A stretch of DNA of 64,000 bases from Reticulitermes speratus (GCA_021186555.1 JAJKFL010000006.1:31369478-31433477); one strand, 5' to 3'; shown: positions 9,640 to 20,904, counted from the first letter of the stretch. Made by a program: numbers and translations. The notes: generated from the letters alone by a model not told the origin.

Positions 9640-11664
9640 TCATGAGTTATAGAAATTACGGGCTGATACATATTTATGACCTTACGTACAATAAGGCTCA
9701 TGCTTTCTTAACATCGTCACGTTCAGATCTTCAATGCTGAATATCACAGACATGGGAGAAGAAATGAGGACATCACGGATAAGGATTATTTTAGGCCCTT
9801 CAGTAAAGTGCGGCTTTTTTTTTTTGGCAAGGATTTCTATGAAACAGAGTTTCTTATCAGCAACGTTAGTAGGTCTCCAACACGGAATATTACCTAAATT
9901 GGCCAAGAAGTATGGAAATTATCGGTAGACAACATTTACGACGCTGAGTAAAGTATAGATTAGACTGCATAATTTCTCCTGAAACTGTGCAGTAACCAAT
10001 GGCTAGCTTGGTGAGCAGGTAAACCTGTTAAAATCATGTTCAAGACCCAAGCACGAATCACAGGAAATCCGGAAAGAACTCGTCTTCAGCAACTCACACC
10101 GAAGACTGGACCTTGTCCGCCTGTTTCCTTTACAGCCGACAGGCTGCAAGTTCTCACGGTCTGTACCACCTCATTAAGGATCCAACAACTCGTCAACGAT
10201 GTATTGCTTAAGCCTGCTACGTTACCTAATCCTCAATGCAGGTCAAGACACAAGAACCGAGAGCTCTAGTGGCCGCCGCATTCCTCTCAGACTCTGGTTC
10301 GATATCTGGATTGTTCACGTAAGACTCTGTGGAAGGATATGAGAGTTCTCACTCTTCTCTTTCTTTGATGTGAATTTCACGTCTCTTTTCGGCACACATT
10401 TTATTAACAGCTTGCCCTTCCGTCCTTCGACTGTGTCCACAAAGAAAAGCTGCAGAGGCACATAAAAGAACATTAAACTTTAATTAAAATACAAAATTAG
10501 TACTTTTGCGTCCTTTTATTCGACTGACAGTCTGATATTCATGTCCAGAGGTACGGATTTTGATGTCTTGAGATTTAAAAATTAACATTTTAGTTCTGAA
10601 ACATGCAATCTATAGGTCCTATTAAATGCACTCTATAACGTGTTTCAATACTGATGCATTTTCCTTGGGTTGCTGAAGTCATATTCACCCAAAATTTGGT
10701 TTCAGTCAATTTCATGCTTTTTGTTAATTGTAAGTATGTCCAGAAATTCATTTCTGTCTTGGATGTGTCAACATGTCAATTCTTAGCTTTACCATGTGTG
10801 CGCGTGTGTGTTAGGTCACACGCATAAAGCGAAGGGAAAAGCGTAAAGTAAAGGTAACGTAGTTCTTACACTTTAATAACGCACCCTGCCACGAACACTA
10901 ATTGTACAGCGGACGTACAGATACAAGCTTTCTTAATTTCGACATTACAGGGAGGTGTATTCAGCTTCAAACTCTGGCCATTAAAAGTCTGAGGAAAAAG
11001 TCAACGACATCGAGTTGACAGGAGGCAGGGTGAGATCCAGAACAGGTCTGAGGGCCTCGAGACGAAGCACTAATATCGGCTGAATAATACAGACATACAT
11101 ACACATACACACTCAGTCTGACCTAACAGAAAAGGCGCCAGTAGAGAGACAATGCGGTTAACCCTGTTTAGATAGAAGTACTGCTTATTCTGAGTCACAC
11201 ACAGTGTGGATAAAGTGCATATACTTGAATATTAAATCAGTTACCACTGCGCTTCATCAAAGGGTTAAACTCTAAAAAGAAGAACATATCAGAGTTTCAT
11301 GCTATCTTGTACTTATAACGACATACCAATACGTGAACACTGTAAATTTTTTAAGGAAATGTCTTTATACTTAATGTTACACACATTCTTACACATACAA
11401 CTTTTATACTCATTACACTAGGTAAACGAAAACGTCACAAATCGGTATCCGGTTATGAGCGGATATATAATCAGACAGACAGACAGACAGTATGGCGTGC
11501 AGTAGTACATACCACATCGTTCTAAGATACGTGGTTCTATATAACAGCATTAGTTGACGGCAAATCTGGACAAGTCCTTGCTTCGAACTGCGATAACTAT
11601 TTTGTAATCCAAATCTATAGGGCTCTGACGATGGTATATGACCCAGTGACATAATCTTCTTTTT
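9640..11664. other. About 2 kb without recognisable genes
   Basis: Only short frames. There is an (AGAC)n microsatellite at about 11472-11489 and a weak B-box-like GTTCAAGACCC near 10037. No exon-like frame with conserved residues was seen. Confidence 0.5.
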
Positions 11665-11800
11665 TTTTTTAACTTCGTCAATCGTCTAATTTTTAATGAA
11701 GCACGACGATTCGGAAGCACTTTCTTTACCTGTAGATGGAAGCACAGCCGGCTTCCGAAACGCTGAGTTTCATTAAAAAATTAGACGATAGACAATGTCC
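11665..11800. mobile_element. Penelope-like palindrome (PLE-P2)
   Basis: Arms ATCGTCTAATTTTTAATGAA (left) and TTTCATTAAAAAATTAGACG (right) are inverted repeats around a hammerhead-like core. At about 135 bp it is the most compact palindromic unit in the window. Confidence 0.55.
11721..11772 (+). ncRNA. Hammerhead-like motif
   Basis: Core CUGUAGA (one change from CUGANGA), U, a perfect 6-bp stem II GGAAGC/GCUUCC, then GAA-ACGC-U where ACGU-C is the common form elsewhere. Stem III is degenerate, so this copy is probably inactive. Confidence 0.5.
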
Positions 11801-11914
11801 AAAAAATAAAATTATGACAGTGAACTATTTTCCAATTTGGATAAATGAGGAAGACGACTGATTGGTAACTGTACGAAAAAAAAAGGAACATTTCCTTTTG
11901 TCGGATTTATGGCC

Positions 11915-11933
11915 GGGGGGGGGGGGGGGGGGG
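11915..11933 (+). repeat. Poly-G tract (G19)
   Basis: Nineteen consecutive G followed by ACGGGGTGAGGG, a strong G-quadruplex candidate. Confidence 0.95.
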
Positions 11934-12174
11934 ACGGGGTGAGGGCTTTTACATTTAAAGTGAAACCTACAAAGTTTTGAGTTTATGTTCCAAAGAAATC
12001 GCACTTTTGTGATTAACTGGGTGTAGTCAACAAACTTAAGTGAATTATTGACATGTAAATCGAAAACTACCGATGCTTAGGAAGTTGCGCTGTGAGACGT
12101 TGGTTGGGGTTAGTCGGCGGTAGTCATGGTAACTCGTCTAGTCCACGTCCAGACGCATCCAACCGTTAATATTT

Positions 12175-12365
12175 GTAAGGGTAAAGCAATTACAGGCCTG
12201 GACAGGCCCTTAGGGTTCCGGGAGGTTGAGGCTCCCAGATTTCTAGACAATCGGCACATGAAGGCGGTAAGGCTGTCAGCCCTAAGCACCGGCCGCCTTT
12301 ACCCCCAGGAAATATTCCTGGAACTCATTTCTGTTAGAGGCTGAGTCGACCCTAGGGCCATAGTG
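12175..12365 (-). repeat. SINE-C fragment
   Basis: Body-only copy matching the full-length SINE-C at 29527-29815. Shared blocks are GGCCTGGACAGGCCCTTAGG, TCGGCACATGAAGG, GTCAGCCCTA and AGGCTGAGTCGACCC. Orientation is inferred as minus from the full-length copy, whose tRNA head is at the right end. The head is missing here. Confidence 0.7.
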
Positions 12366-13035
12366 TAATGTAAATTGAAAGAACGGGGGAATGATTTCGG
12401 CATTTCGACAGCCTTGTCGTTCTAGAACCCGCGGAGGCATAAACTTTAATCCATTTTTCAGAGGTGTTTGGTCATGAGTGTGTGAAAATTAACATGAATA
12501 TTTTCAACAAACAAGTGAATCCTAAAAATACATCTCATTTATCTATCCCACGTTTAGTCCATTAGTGGATCACAGACAGTTCAGTTTGGACGCAACATTT
12601 CAACAAACTGAACAAAAAAGTTGTCGACATCGCATATTCTACTCACCACGCGATGTCTCTGTACAACCGCGGGACAGACAATGTTTGCTGGTTATCAATA
12701 GTCTTACAGAATACATTATACCTCACTGAAGAGCGGAATACGGGCGTGGGATACAAAGAGCTGCCAGGACAGACTGTGTGTGGTGAGTGATGAATTGGGG
12801 GGGTTCTAGTTCAAAACATGGCACGGACAAGTGTTCACCTGAACCCAACACGTCTGTGTTGGCTTGCACACGATTATTGTAGTCCGGCATTTAATGAATA
12901 TATCGGTGGTGTAGCAAGCAGGGTGGGGGCAAGTGCGCTATGCTGAGTTCCAGACAATACGATACACCTCACATACAAACAATGGGTAGCATTGTCACTA
13001 GTAAGTCTGCAAAAGTGTTAACATGTATCACAGGA
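12366..13035. other. No recognisable feature
   Basis: No repeat family or coding signature identified. Confidence 0.45.
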
Positions 13036-13039
13036 AATA

Positions 13040-13150
13040 AGGACTAGGAATTCCAGGATAAATCATTTGTTTAATACAACTAAGAAGCGAACACTTTATT
13101 GTGAAGGCCAGAAGGAAAAAGACTAACTGATAGATATATTATAATGGAAG
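13040..13150 (+). mobile_element. LINE-2f scrap
   Basis: Resembles the start of the fragment at 13640 (ATCATTTGTTTAATACAA versus ATCATTTGTCTTATACAA, then an AAGG-AAAA-GACTAACTGAT block). Too short and diverged to align further. Confidence 0.35.
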
Positions 13151-13639
13151 GATAATACTAAAATGTATCTGAAATGTGGCTGTGGCGTGAATTAAAGTAG
13201 CCCCGGGTCAATTTTCTATGCCGGGCTTTTGTGGTCACGGTAAAGAACATTCTGGATTGAAGAATTTCTTGACTAATTTAGCAACATTCAAATGTTCAAG
13301 AAGGACCTTATATCACGGAATTAAGTAGCGTATTTTTCTTTTGATACAGAACAACACTACGGTTGACTGCGAGGAGAAATTTTAAACAGATCGCTTTGCT
13401 GTAATTACGCTACCTAGGTAAGCATCAGACAAGATTTAAAATCCACATATGAAACAACCTTTTCACAGTAAGATCGTCTTCCTACCTACACCCACATCTC
13501 ACTTCAGGGTCGACACATTTTATGTGCTTGTCTCGTTTCTCCTATGCGTGCTAAAAACCCGCCCATCTCATCTAAATAAGGGGGAAAAATAACACACTGA
13601 GAGGCTAATGACGGTGATGGTGGGTCTCACATTTGCATA

Positions 13640-13915
13640 GATTTGGAAGGATTCTGGATGAATCATTTGTCTTATACAATAAAAAGAAGGAAGGCTAACT
13701 GGATTGATCACAAGTTGCGTAGGAACTGCCTTCTAAAACACGTTATTGAAGGAAAGATAGACGTGACGGGAAGACGAGGAAGAAGACTATTTAAGCAAAA
13801 GAGACGATACTGGAAATTAAAGAGGAAGCACTAGCTCTCACTCTCTGCAGAACTAGCTTTGCAGGAGGCTACTGACCTGCCGTAAGACAGACTACATTAT
13901 GATGATGAAGTATTA
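13640..13915 (+). pseudogene. LINE-2f ORF2 C-terminal fragment
   Basis: The plus frame from 13643 reads through NWIDHKLRRNCLLKHVIEGK and then TGRRGRR, a basic tail typical of the C-terminus of one non-LTR retrotransposon family. The expected continuation (QLLDDLKEK..) is partly deleted, with KRRYWKLK following directly. After a stop the DNA still encodes a degenerate version of the terminal part, ending near GTAAGACAGACTACA. The related fragment at 24710-24893 is better preserved at the 3' end. The RT domain is absent (5' truncation). Confidence 0.65.
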
Positions 13916-15090
13916 CTACGGTATTTGTATGGACCAAGGATAACCACGGAAATCCCTTCATGTTAGTGCTATTATTGGCTGTGATTAAATCCATTTACCT
14001 GACACAAACTATTGCCGAGGCCACAGCGACTGAAGTTTTGACTCATTGCCCACTGTTGTGAGAGCTACACTGTCAAAGGTACGTTATACAGTGTGTTTAT
14101 TTTGACGCTCTCCTGAGCAGCTCAGCTGTCACAGAATGTTCCGGGATGCAGGATTTCTATGCAATAAAGTTGCCGTGCTCGGTGCGGCGGTAAAAGAAGG
14201 GCAATGTACGTACTAACGCAGCATGAAATCTTAAGGAACAGACCTGGAAATTCGAAATAGTAATTGGGATATGGGGTAGACCACCAAGAAATCGTGGCCC
14301 AATTTCCCGCAGTGGAAAGAAATTTTTCTGTTCTCCAAAGCACCCGTCTCTAAAATTCGATAGATAGTTACTTTAATATGGCAATAATTATACTGAATTA
14401 TAGCCAGGTTTCAACATGACAGTAGAAGAGGCCCGCTCAACCTCCTATGTAGTGCGGGCATCTTCGACAAAATTTGGTCTGCATGCGGGCAACATGAAAT
14501 TCAATACACAGAATGAAGAATTATAAGTACACGTATAATTATATGTATAATTTTACCTTTATATTTTTATACGCATCACGTAGGCTACTATAAAATATTA
14601 GAACAATTTATTAAAAAATGCAATTTACAACCTAGGCTATAGTGTCGCTGTTTTAAGCACATTTTTACAAAATGAATGATTAATATAGTCTCCATAAATA
14701 AACAGATTATAATTTTTAAAATTTGCTTCAGCGTTCTGTCTCTGCTTTGCCAGGGAGAGGGATAAAAAGACGTTTTCTAATTTCAAATGTCTCCGCAGGC
14801 ACCATGTTGCCCACGAGCTACGGGTTGAGGGGGCTGGCGGTAGAGTCTTACCTACACTGCAGCTACCTATTACCCGTGCCTACATTTGGGAACTACATTA
14901 CACGTTCCGTTTGGTGATAAGTCCGCCCAATAACGACATAAGAGGATTTTCCTAGTTGGTACAGGGCATGATAAGAAGCTTACACATTATGATGTGAAAA
15001 TAAGTTAACTGTGACTCGATCTGGCATTATAATTAAACTACATTACTGAACTTCATACACTGCTGAACAGCTTTAGTTCAAAACACACAT
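13916..15090. other. No recognisable feature
   Basis: AT-rich sequence; no supportable gene or repeat. Confidence 0.45.
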
Positions 15091-15095
15091 AATCC

Positions 15096-15113
15096 GGGGG
15101 GGGGGGGGGGGGG
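15096..15113 (+). repeat. Poly-G tract (G18)
   Basis: Eighteen G followed by (AGG)n, immediately upstream of a tRNA-like SINE head. Confidence 0.95.
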
Positions 15114-15126
15114 AGGAGGAGGAGTG

Positions 15127-15300
15127 GGGGCTGTGTAGCGGTTAACACTCGTGCCTCGTACTCTGAAGACAGCCGGTTCGAACACCCCAAGGATGAACAG
15201 TGTTTAAAAATTTTACTGTTCCTTCAGAAGAATGCATGGATGCTACAGCCAGACCACACTACGACCTCTTATGTTCATACCAATAACGACTTTAATACAT
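15127..15300 (+). repeat. tRNA-derived SINE copy (other family)
   Basis: Head with A-box-like TGTGTAGCGGTTAACACT and B-box CGGTTCGAACACCCC (about 15175-15189), then an unrecognised body. No other copy was found in the window. Confidence 0.5.
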
Positions 15301-15314
15301 ATAAAAACCTGTAA

Positions 15315-15830
15315 CAGCAGACAATACAGAGTGTATAAAAAATGCCCGGAAAAACTCCACGAGTGAGTTATTTACATCAAAACAGAGAAAAAAAGTTAGT
15401 AAAAACATGTCCGGAAATGAGTGGTATTTGAGTTTAATTGAAAGATTACATTCAACAGTAGATACTTTAACTACGTAATATTTTACTTACAACTGGCACA
15501 GTACATTTACAATACACGCCCCCAATACAATAACTGTTTTGAGTTCTTATCGTCTGTCAAGATACAATTCACAACAAATGCTCAAAATGTCCTCCACCTG
15601 ACTCTATGCAGGAATGGACACGTCTGATCACGGACCGTCGCAGCCTTCCACAGGTCCCAGGGCGGTTGCGAATGGTTTGACAGGCATAAAAATGCGTTGA
15701 TGAAGCGCCTATTCATTTTCAATTGCAGCCGAATACTAAGGTATTTAAGTGTCCCCACAGCTAAATATCTAAAGGAGTGAGGTCATCACGTTGTTGGGAT
15801 GTAGCCCGAAAAACGTCTGCGGACATATAT
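15315..15830 (-). pseudogene. Mariner-like transposase C-terminal remnant
   Basis: Minus-strand translation over about 15550-15790 gives a degenerate series ending CPFLHRVRWRTF, which fits the C-terminal tail of Tc1/mariner-IS630 type DDE transposases (..CIEVGGGHFE..). Upstream pieces fit a ..FLWGHLK..-type segment poorly. Stops and frameshifts break it. The left edge (ACAGAGTGTATAAAAAATGC) may be the element end, but a matching right end is not clear. Confidence 0.4.
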
Positions 15831-15954
15831 TGACAGGACGTTTTTTCCTTGTTTTGGTGTGGAGAACTCATTACTGAAGTTTTTCCAAGTACGTTCGATA
15901 CGCCCAGTACATACAGAAACAACTGGCTCCATGCTCAGAAGCCACAGTCATTCC

Positions 15955-16210
15955 GCTATTGAAGAAATTCCCTGCCATTTACGGAACCCGAAAATTCATT
16001 ACCATGTTCAGAACAGCCACGTCCGAGGTCTTGTTTAGCATTTATAATATCCTAACTTCATAGTAAAACTATTAGCTTTCCGACCAAATCCCATGCTGGC
16101 AGACCACCCTTACCGCGGCTTCTTATTAAACAGTCACACCTATCAAGCACATCTGCAGACCGTCTCCTCCATGGGCAGAGCCGCTCACCATGGTGATAAA
16201 GAACCAATTT
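15955..16210 (-). mobile_element. SINE-G (LINE-tailed) diverged copy
   Basis: Homologous along its length to the clean insertion at 31061-31448. Shared blocks are GAAATTCCCTGCC/GGAACCCGAA at the LINE-like end, GTCCGAGGTCTTGTTTAGC, GCAGACCACCC and CACCATGGTGA at the other end. The orientation (3' end at left) is set by the LINE-1f tail. It is much older than the 31-kb copy, judging by divergence. Confidence 0.6.
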
Positions 16211-16284
16211 ACAATGGATTAAAATACACACATAACTAGTCTGCTTGTGTCCGGAAATCCGGGCAGGATAGGAACACCCACGTA

Positions 16285-16545
16285 GTTACCGCGGAAACCT
16301 CACGACCCGCGCACGCAAGACACTCATGCACATAGTTACCGTGGAAACCTCGCTACCCGGGCAGGCAACGCACACCCATTTACGTAGTTACCGTGGAAAC
16401 CTGAAAATTGTGTGTATGTGTATACGAGTATTACACTTTCGTAGTGGTGCCCGTAATTAGCGTGGAAACCCGAATAAAGTGTACGTATGTATATTATACT
16501 TTAGTAATAGTAACGGGCGACTCTTTACGTGGTTACCGTGGAAAC
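16285..16545 (+). promoter_or_regulatory. Five X-box-like motifs (RFX-type)
   Basis: GTTACCGCGGAAAC (16285), GTTACCGTGGAAAC (16335, 16387, 16532) and ATTAGCGTGGAAAC (16456) recur with start spacings of 50, 52, 69 and 76 bp. They resemble the GTTRCCATGGNAAC X-box bound by RFX factors. No gene is visible nearby, so a regulatory role is inference. They could equally be a decayed tandem repeat. Confidence 0.45.
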
Positions 16546-16742
16546 GGCAATTAGTGGTGTCCGTTATATATCATCTGCGCATCCGTCAGACTGAAGTCTG
16601 TGAATTGGCGTCTCCTACCATCTGGTGGCTGTCCGTGAACTCCAATGTTCAGCCTAGTGACATCACCTGCCATCTGGTGGCGGTCCATGGAATTCCAACG
16701 AGGGAGTGTGACATTTGGATCTGACGGACTGACATTACTAAA

Positions 16743-16747
<5 letters not shown>
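16495..16747. mobile_element. Possible small MITE
   Basis: A perfect 14-bp inverted pair, TATACTTTAGTAAT (16495-16508) and ATTACTAAAGTATA (16734-16747), bounds 253 bp. It contains one X-box-like motif and the duplicated segment at 16618-16697. TA repeats at the right edge make a TA target duplication impossible to judge. Confidence 0.35.
16617..16697 (+). repeat. Direct repeat carrying CCATCTGGTGGC
   Basis: Two copies of about 28 bp start 52 bp apart. The shared core CCATCTGGTGGC is at 16618-16629 and 16670-16681, followed by GTCC and a TCC end. The second copy loosely fits the CTCF consensus (about 12 of 14 informative positions by eye). Confidence 0.6.

Positions 16748-16778
<31 letters not shown>
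16745..16778 (+). repeat. (AT)n microsatellite
   Basis: About 17 AT units. Confidence 0.95.
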
Positions 16779-16779
<1 letters not shown>

Positions 16780-16781
<2 letters not shown>

Positions 16782-18330
16782 TTGCATGTCTTAATTTACA
16801 GTTACTGTTCGGCTATGTAAATGTAAGAGAGTCGGTCAGAAAACAAGTTCACGTGTTGTATAATTTCTACTTAAAGAACTCTTGGAACATTCCGTATATA
16901 GCCTTCATATGAACCGAGCGATTGTCATTCTTGGCTGCCAAAAACATGAAGATGGTCGAGAGGTGGAAACCAGTGTGACGCGATGGCTAATAACATAGGA
17001 CACGGACATATATCAACAGGAAATAGTAAAACTACCCTCCACGACGTGTTAAATGTCTTAGTTGTGCCTAGAACTGTGCGGAAAAGTAGTGAGACGGCAG
17101 TACAATTACTTTCTTATCAGAGTTAAAAATATAGAACCCAAAACATATTTTCTAACTGACGTCCATATATAAGGGCGTATCTCTGAAATGTAAACAGCGA
17201 AACTAAATGGACGCACTGCGCTGAAAATCGTCTGCTAAATTCTATCATCTGCAACTCATCAGCTGAGAGGCAGGCACACAATACATTAACACGCCTACAT
17301 CAAATTTCAATTTTGCAGCGTACTGTGATTAATAATGTGATAACACATGCTAGGTGTGGAATTAGAAGCTGCTACTAATACCGAGAAATTAATATAGGAT
17401 TTAGAGGATTTGTTACAAAACCCTCACACTGCCACATTAAGCAGTGCCCGTCTTTGGGGTCGGCGAATCGCGAGGTGTCACGCCGAGGAAAACTTATCTT
17501 CGTCACACTAGTACCTATGTGACTGACCGCAATGAATCTTCGAATTCCACAAAAGGCTGGGAATATCTACGTGGCAAACAACAACCCGACTTCTGTGTTC
17601 AGGAATGTGTAATTGCATCTCAAAGAGCTTGCTGATTCTGGACAAATGTTCAACGACCTCGACTGTCGTCTGTGATAAACTAAGAACGTGGTGGCAGAAC
17701 CTAAAGCCTCAACATCACTAATAACAAAAATCACCATCTAAAACGATCCTGAGCCAGTACTACGAGACTCTCGCGTCAAAATCCTTTATGCATCCCTTGC
17801 TTTACATGAGTGATATGACAAGCGAGCTTACTGGAATACAGCTCAGTCATACTTTGGAGCTACTATTATTACGATTTCCGCTGTAAAACCCACTTCCAGC
17901 AGTTAAAGTGCCAAATTACTTAATAAGTTGGGTAAAATATTTTTATACCATCAAAGTACACTATTTTTGTGTATATTGATTTTATCCGTATTATATTTTC
18001 CTCCTGCATGTTTCGATCATTACAATCAACACCAGGGGGGGGAGGTCATTTAATAAAATCAAAGATGGACACAATCAATGTTTTACTTTGAAAATCAACA
18101 TCTTGTCTGTGATAAAATATATAAAGAATGCTAAAACATTAAATTTAAATGAGAATACTTAGTAATGTTAATGGAAAATTTTGTTTTGTAGGGCGTATTT
18201 TGTGGATACAATATTTCTTTATCGCCCTTTGTTTCTTCAATTATCGAAACATTTAGGAAGAAACTATAATATAATATAAGAGGCATTAAACCCCAAAAGT
18301 TGGCAGTATAATGACAAATGTTGGGTTTTT
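16780..18330. other. About 1.5 kb without recognisable features
   Basis: No coding or repeat signature identified. A 63-codon frame at 17444 has no resemblance to a known family. Confidence 0.45.
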
Positions 18331-18850
18331 AGGCGCATTCGCAAAATCGCGAAAAGTGACTATTAGCTTCGTCATGTCTGTCTGTCCACATGGAACTCGG
18401 CTCCCACTTGACGAATTTTCATGAAACTTCATATTAGAAAATTTTTCGAAAAACCTGTTGAGAAATTTCAAGTTTCACTAAAATCTGACAAGAATAACAG
18501 GTACTTTACATGAAGACTTACGTACACTCATATCTCGCTGAATTCTTCTTAGAATGAGAAATGTTTCAGACAAATGTTGTAGAGAAAATAAAAACACGCA
18601 TTTTATGTTCAATAACTTTTTTTCCCGACAGTCGTGCCGTTTATGAGATAATGTGGGAAAATATGGTAGAGCCAGGCAGGCCACAGGTGACAATATACTA
18701 TGGCCCATGCGCATTGCATGCTGGATAACTAAGGTTACAGACACACACTGTCAACATATTAATTCTTAGTGTTTTTCTACAGCAAAAATGGTTACGCGAA
18801 CGCGCTTCAATGTTACATTACACATACAATGTCTGTCTTGTTATAGCATA
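18331..18850 (+). mobile_element. MITE-1 near-complete copy
   Basis: Starts AGGCGCATTCGCAAAATCGC and reaches GGTTACGCGAACGCGC at about 18807, then the shared outer segment ending CTGTCTTGTTA. Landmarks in order: GACTATTAGCTTCGTCATGT, GTTTCACTAAAATCTGACAA, GAATGAGAAATGTTTCAGAC, CGTGCCGTTTATGAGATAAT, ATGCGCATTGCATGCTGGAT. No transposase. Confidence 0.7.
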
Positions 18851-18954
18851 TTTGCAACAAATTTTCCTTACAAATGCTATTGGTCCTAGGGCCGAGTTTC
18901 ATAATTTTAAATTTACACGCAAGCATAAAGCTTCAGACTTTTATTTAAGAAAGG

Positions 18955-19150
18955 ATCATGAATTTACTTGGAAGATATAGGTGTAGATGGGAGGATAATA
19001 TTAAAATTGATCTTCAAAAAGTGGGACGGAGGGCATTGAATGGATTTATTTAGCTCAGGACAGGGACGGGTGGCGGGCTCTTGCGAATATGGTGATGAAT
19101 CTCCGGGTTCCATAAAATACGGAACATTTCTTGACTAGGTGAGGAACTGT
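18955..19150 (+). pseudogene. LINE-1f ORF2 C-terminus
   Basis: Plus-strand frame reads GRYRCRWEDNIKIDLQKVG, and after a stop and shift the coding for AQDRDGWRALANMVMNLRVP-like residues ends in a TAA stop. The 3' untranslated part then runs TACGGAACATTTCTTGACTA. This is the conserved tail of the LINE-1f ORF2 (basic RRRWEDNIK motif, then [14 protein letters not shown]). The fragment is 5'-truncated, as is usual for target-primed reverse transcription. Confidence 0.75.
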
Positions 19151-19270
19151 TACCTTCTTAGTTACTTATGATGAGTAGCCAGTCTTAAAACTGTAATTCC
19201 AGAAATTCTTTACAAAACAGACAACGGAACAAGTAATACTGTATATTATTTCATAATGTGTGTGAAGCGT

Positions 19271-19286
19271 CACACACAGCCACACA

Positions 19287-19329
<43 letters not shown>
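19271..19329 (+). repeat. (CA)n microsatellite
   Basis: Long CA run with one AGC and one ATA interruption near the left. Confidence 0.95.
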
Positions 19330-19331
<2 letters not shown>

Positions 19332-19849
19332 CTGTGTGATGTTCGACATCCCTTAATTTTATTATACGGCCGGCCTTAATATTTCATGCACTAATTTCGA
19401 AGAGAAACGTAAAACTGAAGATTTCAAACTGTTACAGGTTATCTCCTCCACCTTCCAGAACAAGTCTTTCTTTATAACGCGGTCTGAAAACAAATGAAGT
19501 GATGGTTTTGTGCAGCAACAGGTAACATAACAGAGTTCGCACACAACGGACCACGTGACTACGCCTATATCACGGGTCATCTAATCGTTATTCATACTGT
19601 GTAATTTTTCATACAACAAACTGCAACAGACAACTTGCAAAAATCTACAAAAAGCAAGTCAAAATAGTATAACGAAGACGTACTAATATACGAAACCCAG
19701 CAGACTACAGTATGACGTGATTACAGAAGAACAATTAAAGGGCTATAGATACAGACACAACAATACAAATATTATTAACATACAACGAACAATCTGCATT
19801 ATATTTGGAACTGCGTAATTTTCGGTCATGTTATATTTTATGAATTAAT
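19330..19849. other. No recognisable feature
   Basis: Nothing supportable. Confidence 0.45.
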
Positions 19850-19910
19850 GCCAGAGTTTTTTCCTACCTAATATAACTTTGTGTATATTCAAATTACAGT
19901 ATTTACATAA

Positions 19911-19953
19911 CTTCACTACATGTTTCGGCAATTACTTTCGTCTTCAGGTGTAG
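19911..19953 (-). ncRNA. Minimal hammerhead ribozyme motif
   Basis: Minus strand: CUACAC, core CUGAAGA (perfect CUGANGA), C, weakened stem II, GAA, ACAUGU, A17, GUGAAG. Stem I pairs at five of six positions. The core is canonical, but stem II has lost most of its pairs compared with the sister copy. Confidence 0.65.
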
Positions 19954-20040
19954 CATAAAAAAACGCCAAATTACAGTGCACCTGTTATATTATATACTAC
20001 TTCATATTTTATAACAGCTGCACTGTAATCTGGCACTTGT

Positions 20041-20090
20041 GTACGCTATGCCTAAAGATGGTAGTAATTGTCGAAACATGTAGCGAAGTT
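20041..20090 (+). ncRNA. Hammerhead-like motif (decayed)
   Basis: Core CUAAAGA, U, GGUAGUAAUUGUC in place of stem II, GAA, ACAUGU, A, GCGAAG. The stem III palindrome and cleavage site are intact; the core G5 is lost. Confidence 0.5.
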
Positions 20091-20398
20091 AAGTGTATAT
20101 TCTAAGCTGAAAAACGTAACTGAAGCTGTATTAGGACGAAAAAAAACCCACGACACTAATGTGCATTCTAATTTACATGATGACACGAACGTGCAGTGAC
20201 AGTGCGACATAAAACTATCTACAAGCAATGATAACGAAACTTACTACGGAAAGAAAGACGATCACCAACAAGACAATAATGGATAATCTTACTGAAAGAC
20301 AGCGATGTATGAAAAGTTCACGGTTTTAAAAAATATTTCTACAATAAGTACATAATTAAATTGCACTAGTTGGTAATTTTGTTTACCTAATACTTTTA

Positions 20399-20645
20399 AT
20401 GCCGATCCCAGTGACTCCGCGGTCTAAGGCGTGGGTCTGCGGCCGTTAGCTTGCTGGGATTGTGGGTTCGAATCTCGCCGGAGGCATGGATGTCTGTCTC
20501 TTGTGAGTGTTGTGTGTTGTCAGGTAGAGGTCTCTGTGTCGGGCTGATCACTCATCTAGAGCAGTCTGTGTGTCTGCGTGTGATCTCGGAACCTCGATAC
20601 TGAGGACGCCCTGGCCCACTAGGGGCTTTCGCGCCATTACAAAAA
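20399..20645 (+). repeat. SINE-A copy
   Basis: tRNA-Leu-like head: A-box-like segment GCGGTCTAAGGCGTGGGTCT and B-box GGGTTCGAATCTCGCC (about 20463-20478). The body has ATGGATGTCTGTCTCTTGTG, a GATCACTC..AGAG block, GATCTCGGAACCTCG and a 3' part CTAGGGGCTTTCGCGCCAT. Flanks AATACTTTTAAT (20387-20398) and AATAATTTTAAT (about 20650-20661) look like a 12-bp target duplication with one change. Confidence 0.75.
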
Positions 20646-20740
20646 ATTAAATAATTTTAATAAAGATAATTTAGAATGTTTCATGGTACGTCACACAAGT
20701 TAATATTGACACTCCTATGAAGCTAATACAAGCACTAATA

Positions 20741-20902
20741 CAGAAATGCACAAATTTTCCAAAAATCTAGAAGCCATTTAAAAGTTCTAGGCGAGAGAAT
20801 GACGTGAAGCCAGTTCCATACTGAGGACCCACAAATATTAGGCGCTGCAGTACAAAATTTAGACACCTAGGAGACCTGGCGCCCGGGATTTCTGCACTTC
20901 TG
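20741..20902. mobile_element. hAT-type MITE
   Basis: 162 bp, diverged ends CAGAAATGCACAAAT and the inverted CAGAAGTGCAGAAAT. The inner part shares CTAGGCG, AAGCCAGTTCCATACTGAGG and CCTGGCGCCCGGGATT with the copies at 38283, 50243 and 53036. Flanking 8-mers CACTAATA and CATTAACG agree at six of eight positions. Confidence 0.65.
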
Positions 20903-20904
20903 CA

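Larger units (their letters stand above)
19850..20110. mobile_element. Penelope-like palindromic remnant (PLE-P3)
   Basis: Two hammerhead motifs point away from each other (minus at 19911, plus at 20041) with matching flanks (TATATTCAAATTACAG.. left, TTAAGTGTATATTC right). The spacer includes a second inverted pair around AAATTACAGTGCACCTG and CAGCTGCACTGTAATCTGG (about 19969-20034). Confidence 0.6.

Noticed and set aside
19271-19329. Telomeric or subtelomeric repeat
   Set aside because: It is a plain CA microsatellite. The insect telomere unit TTAGG is not arrayed anywhere in the window.
20399-20480. Functional tRNA-Leu gene
   Set aside because: A and B boxes are good, but the acceptor and anticodon stems do not form and the sequence continues into a SINE body found in several copies.
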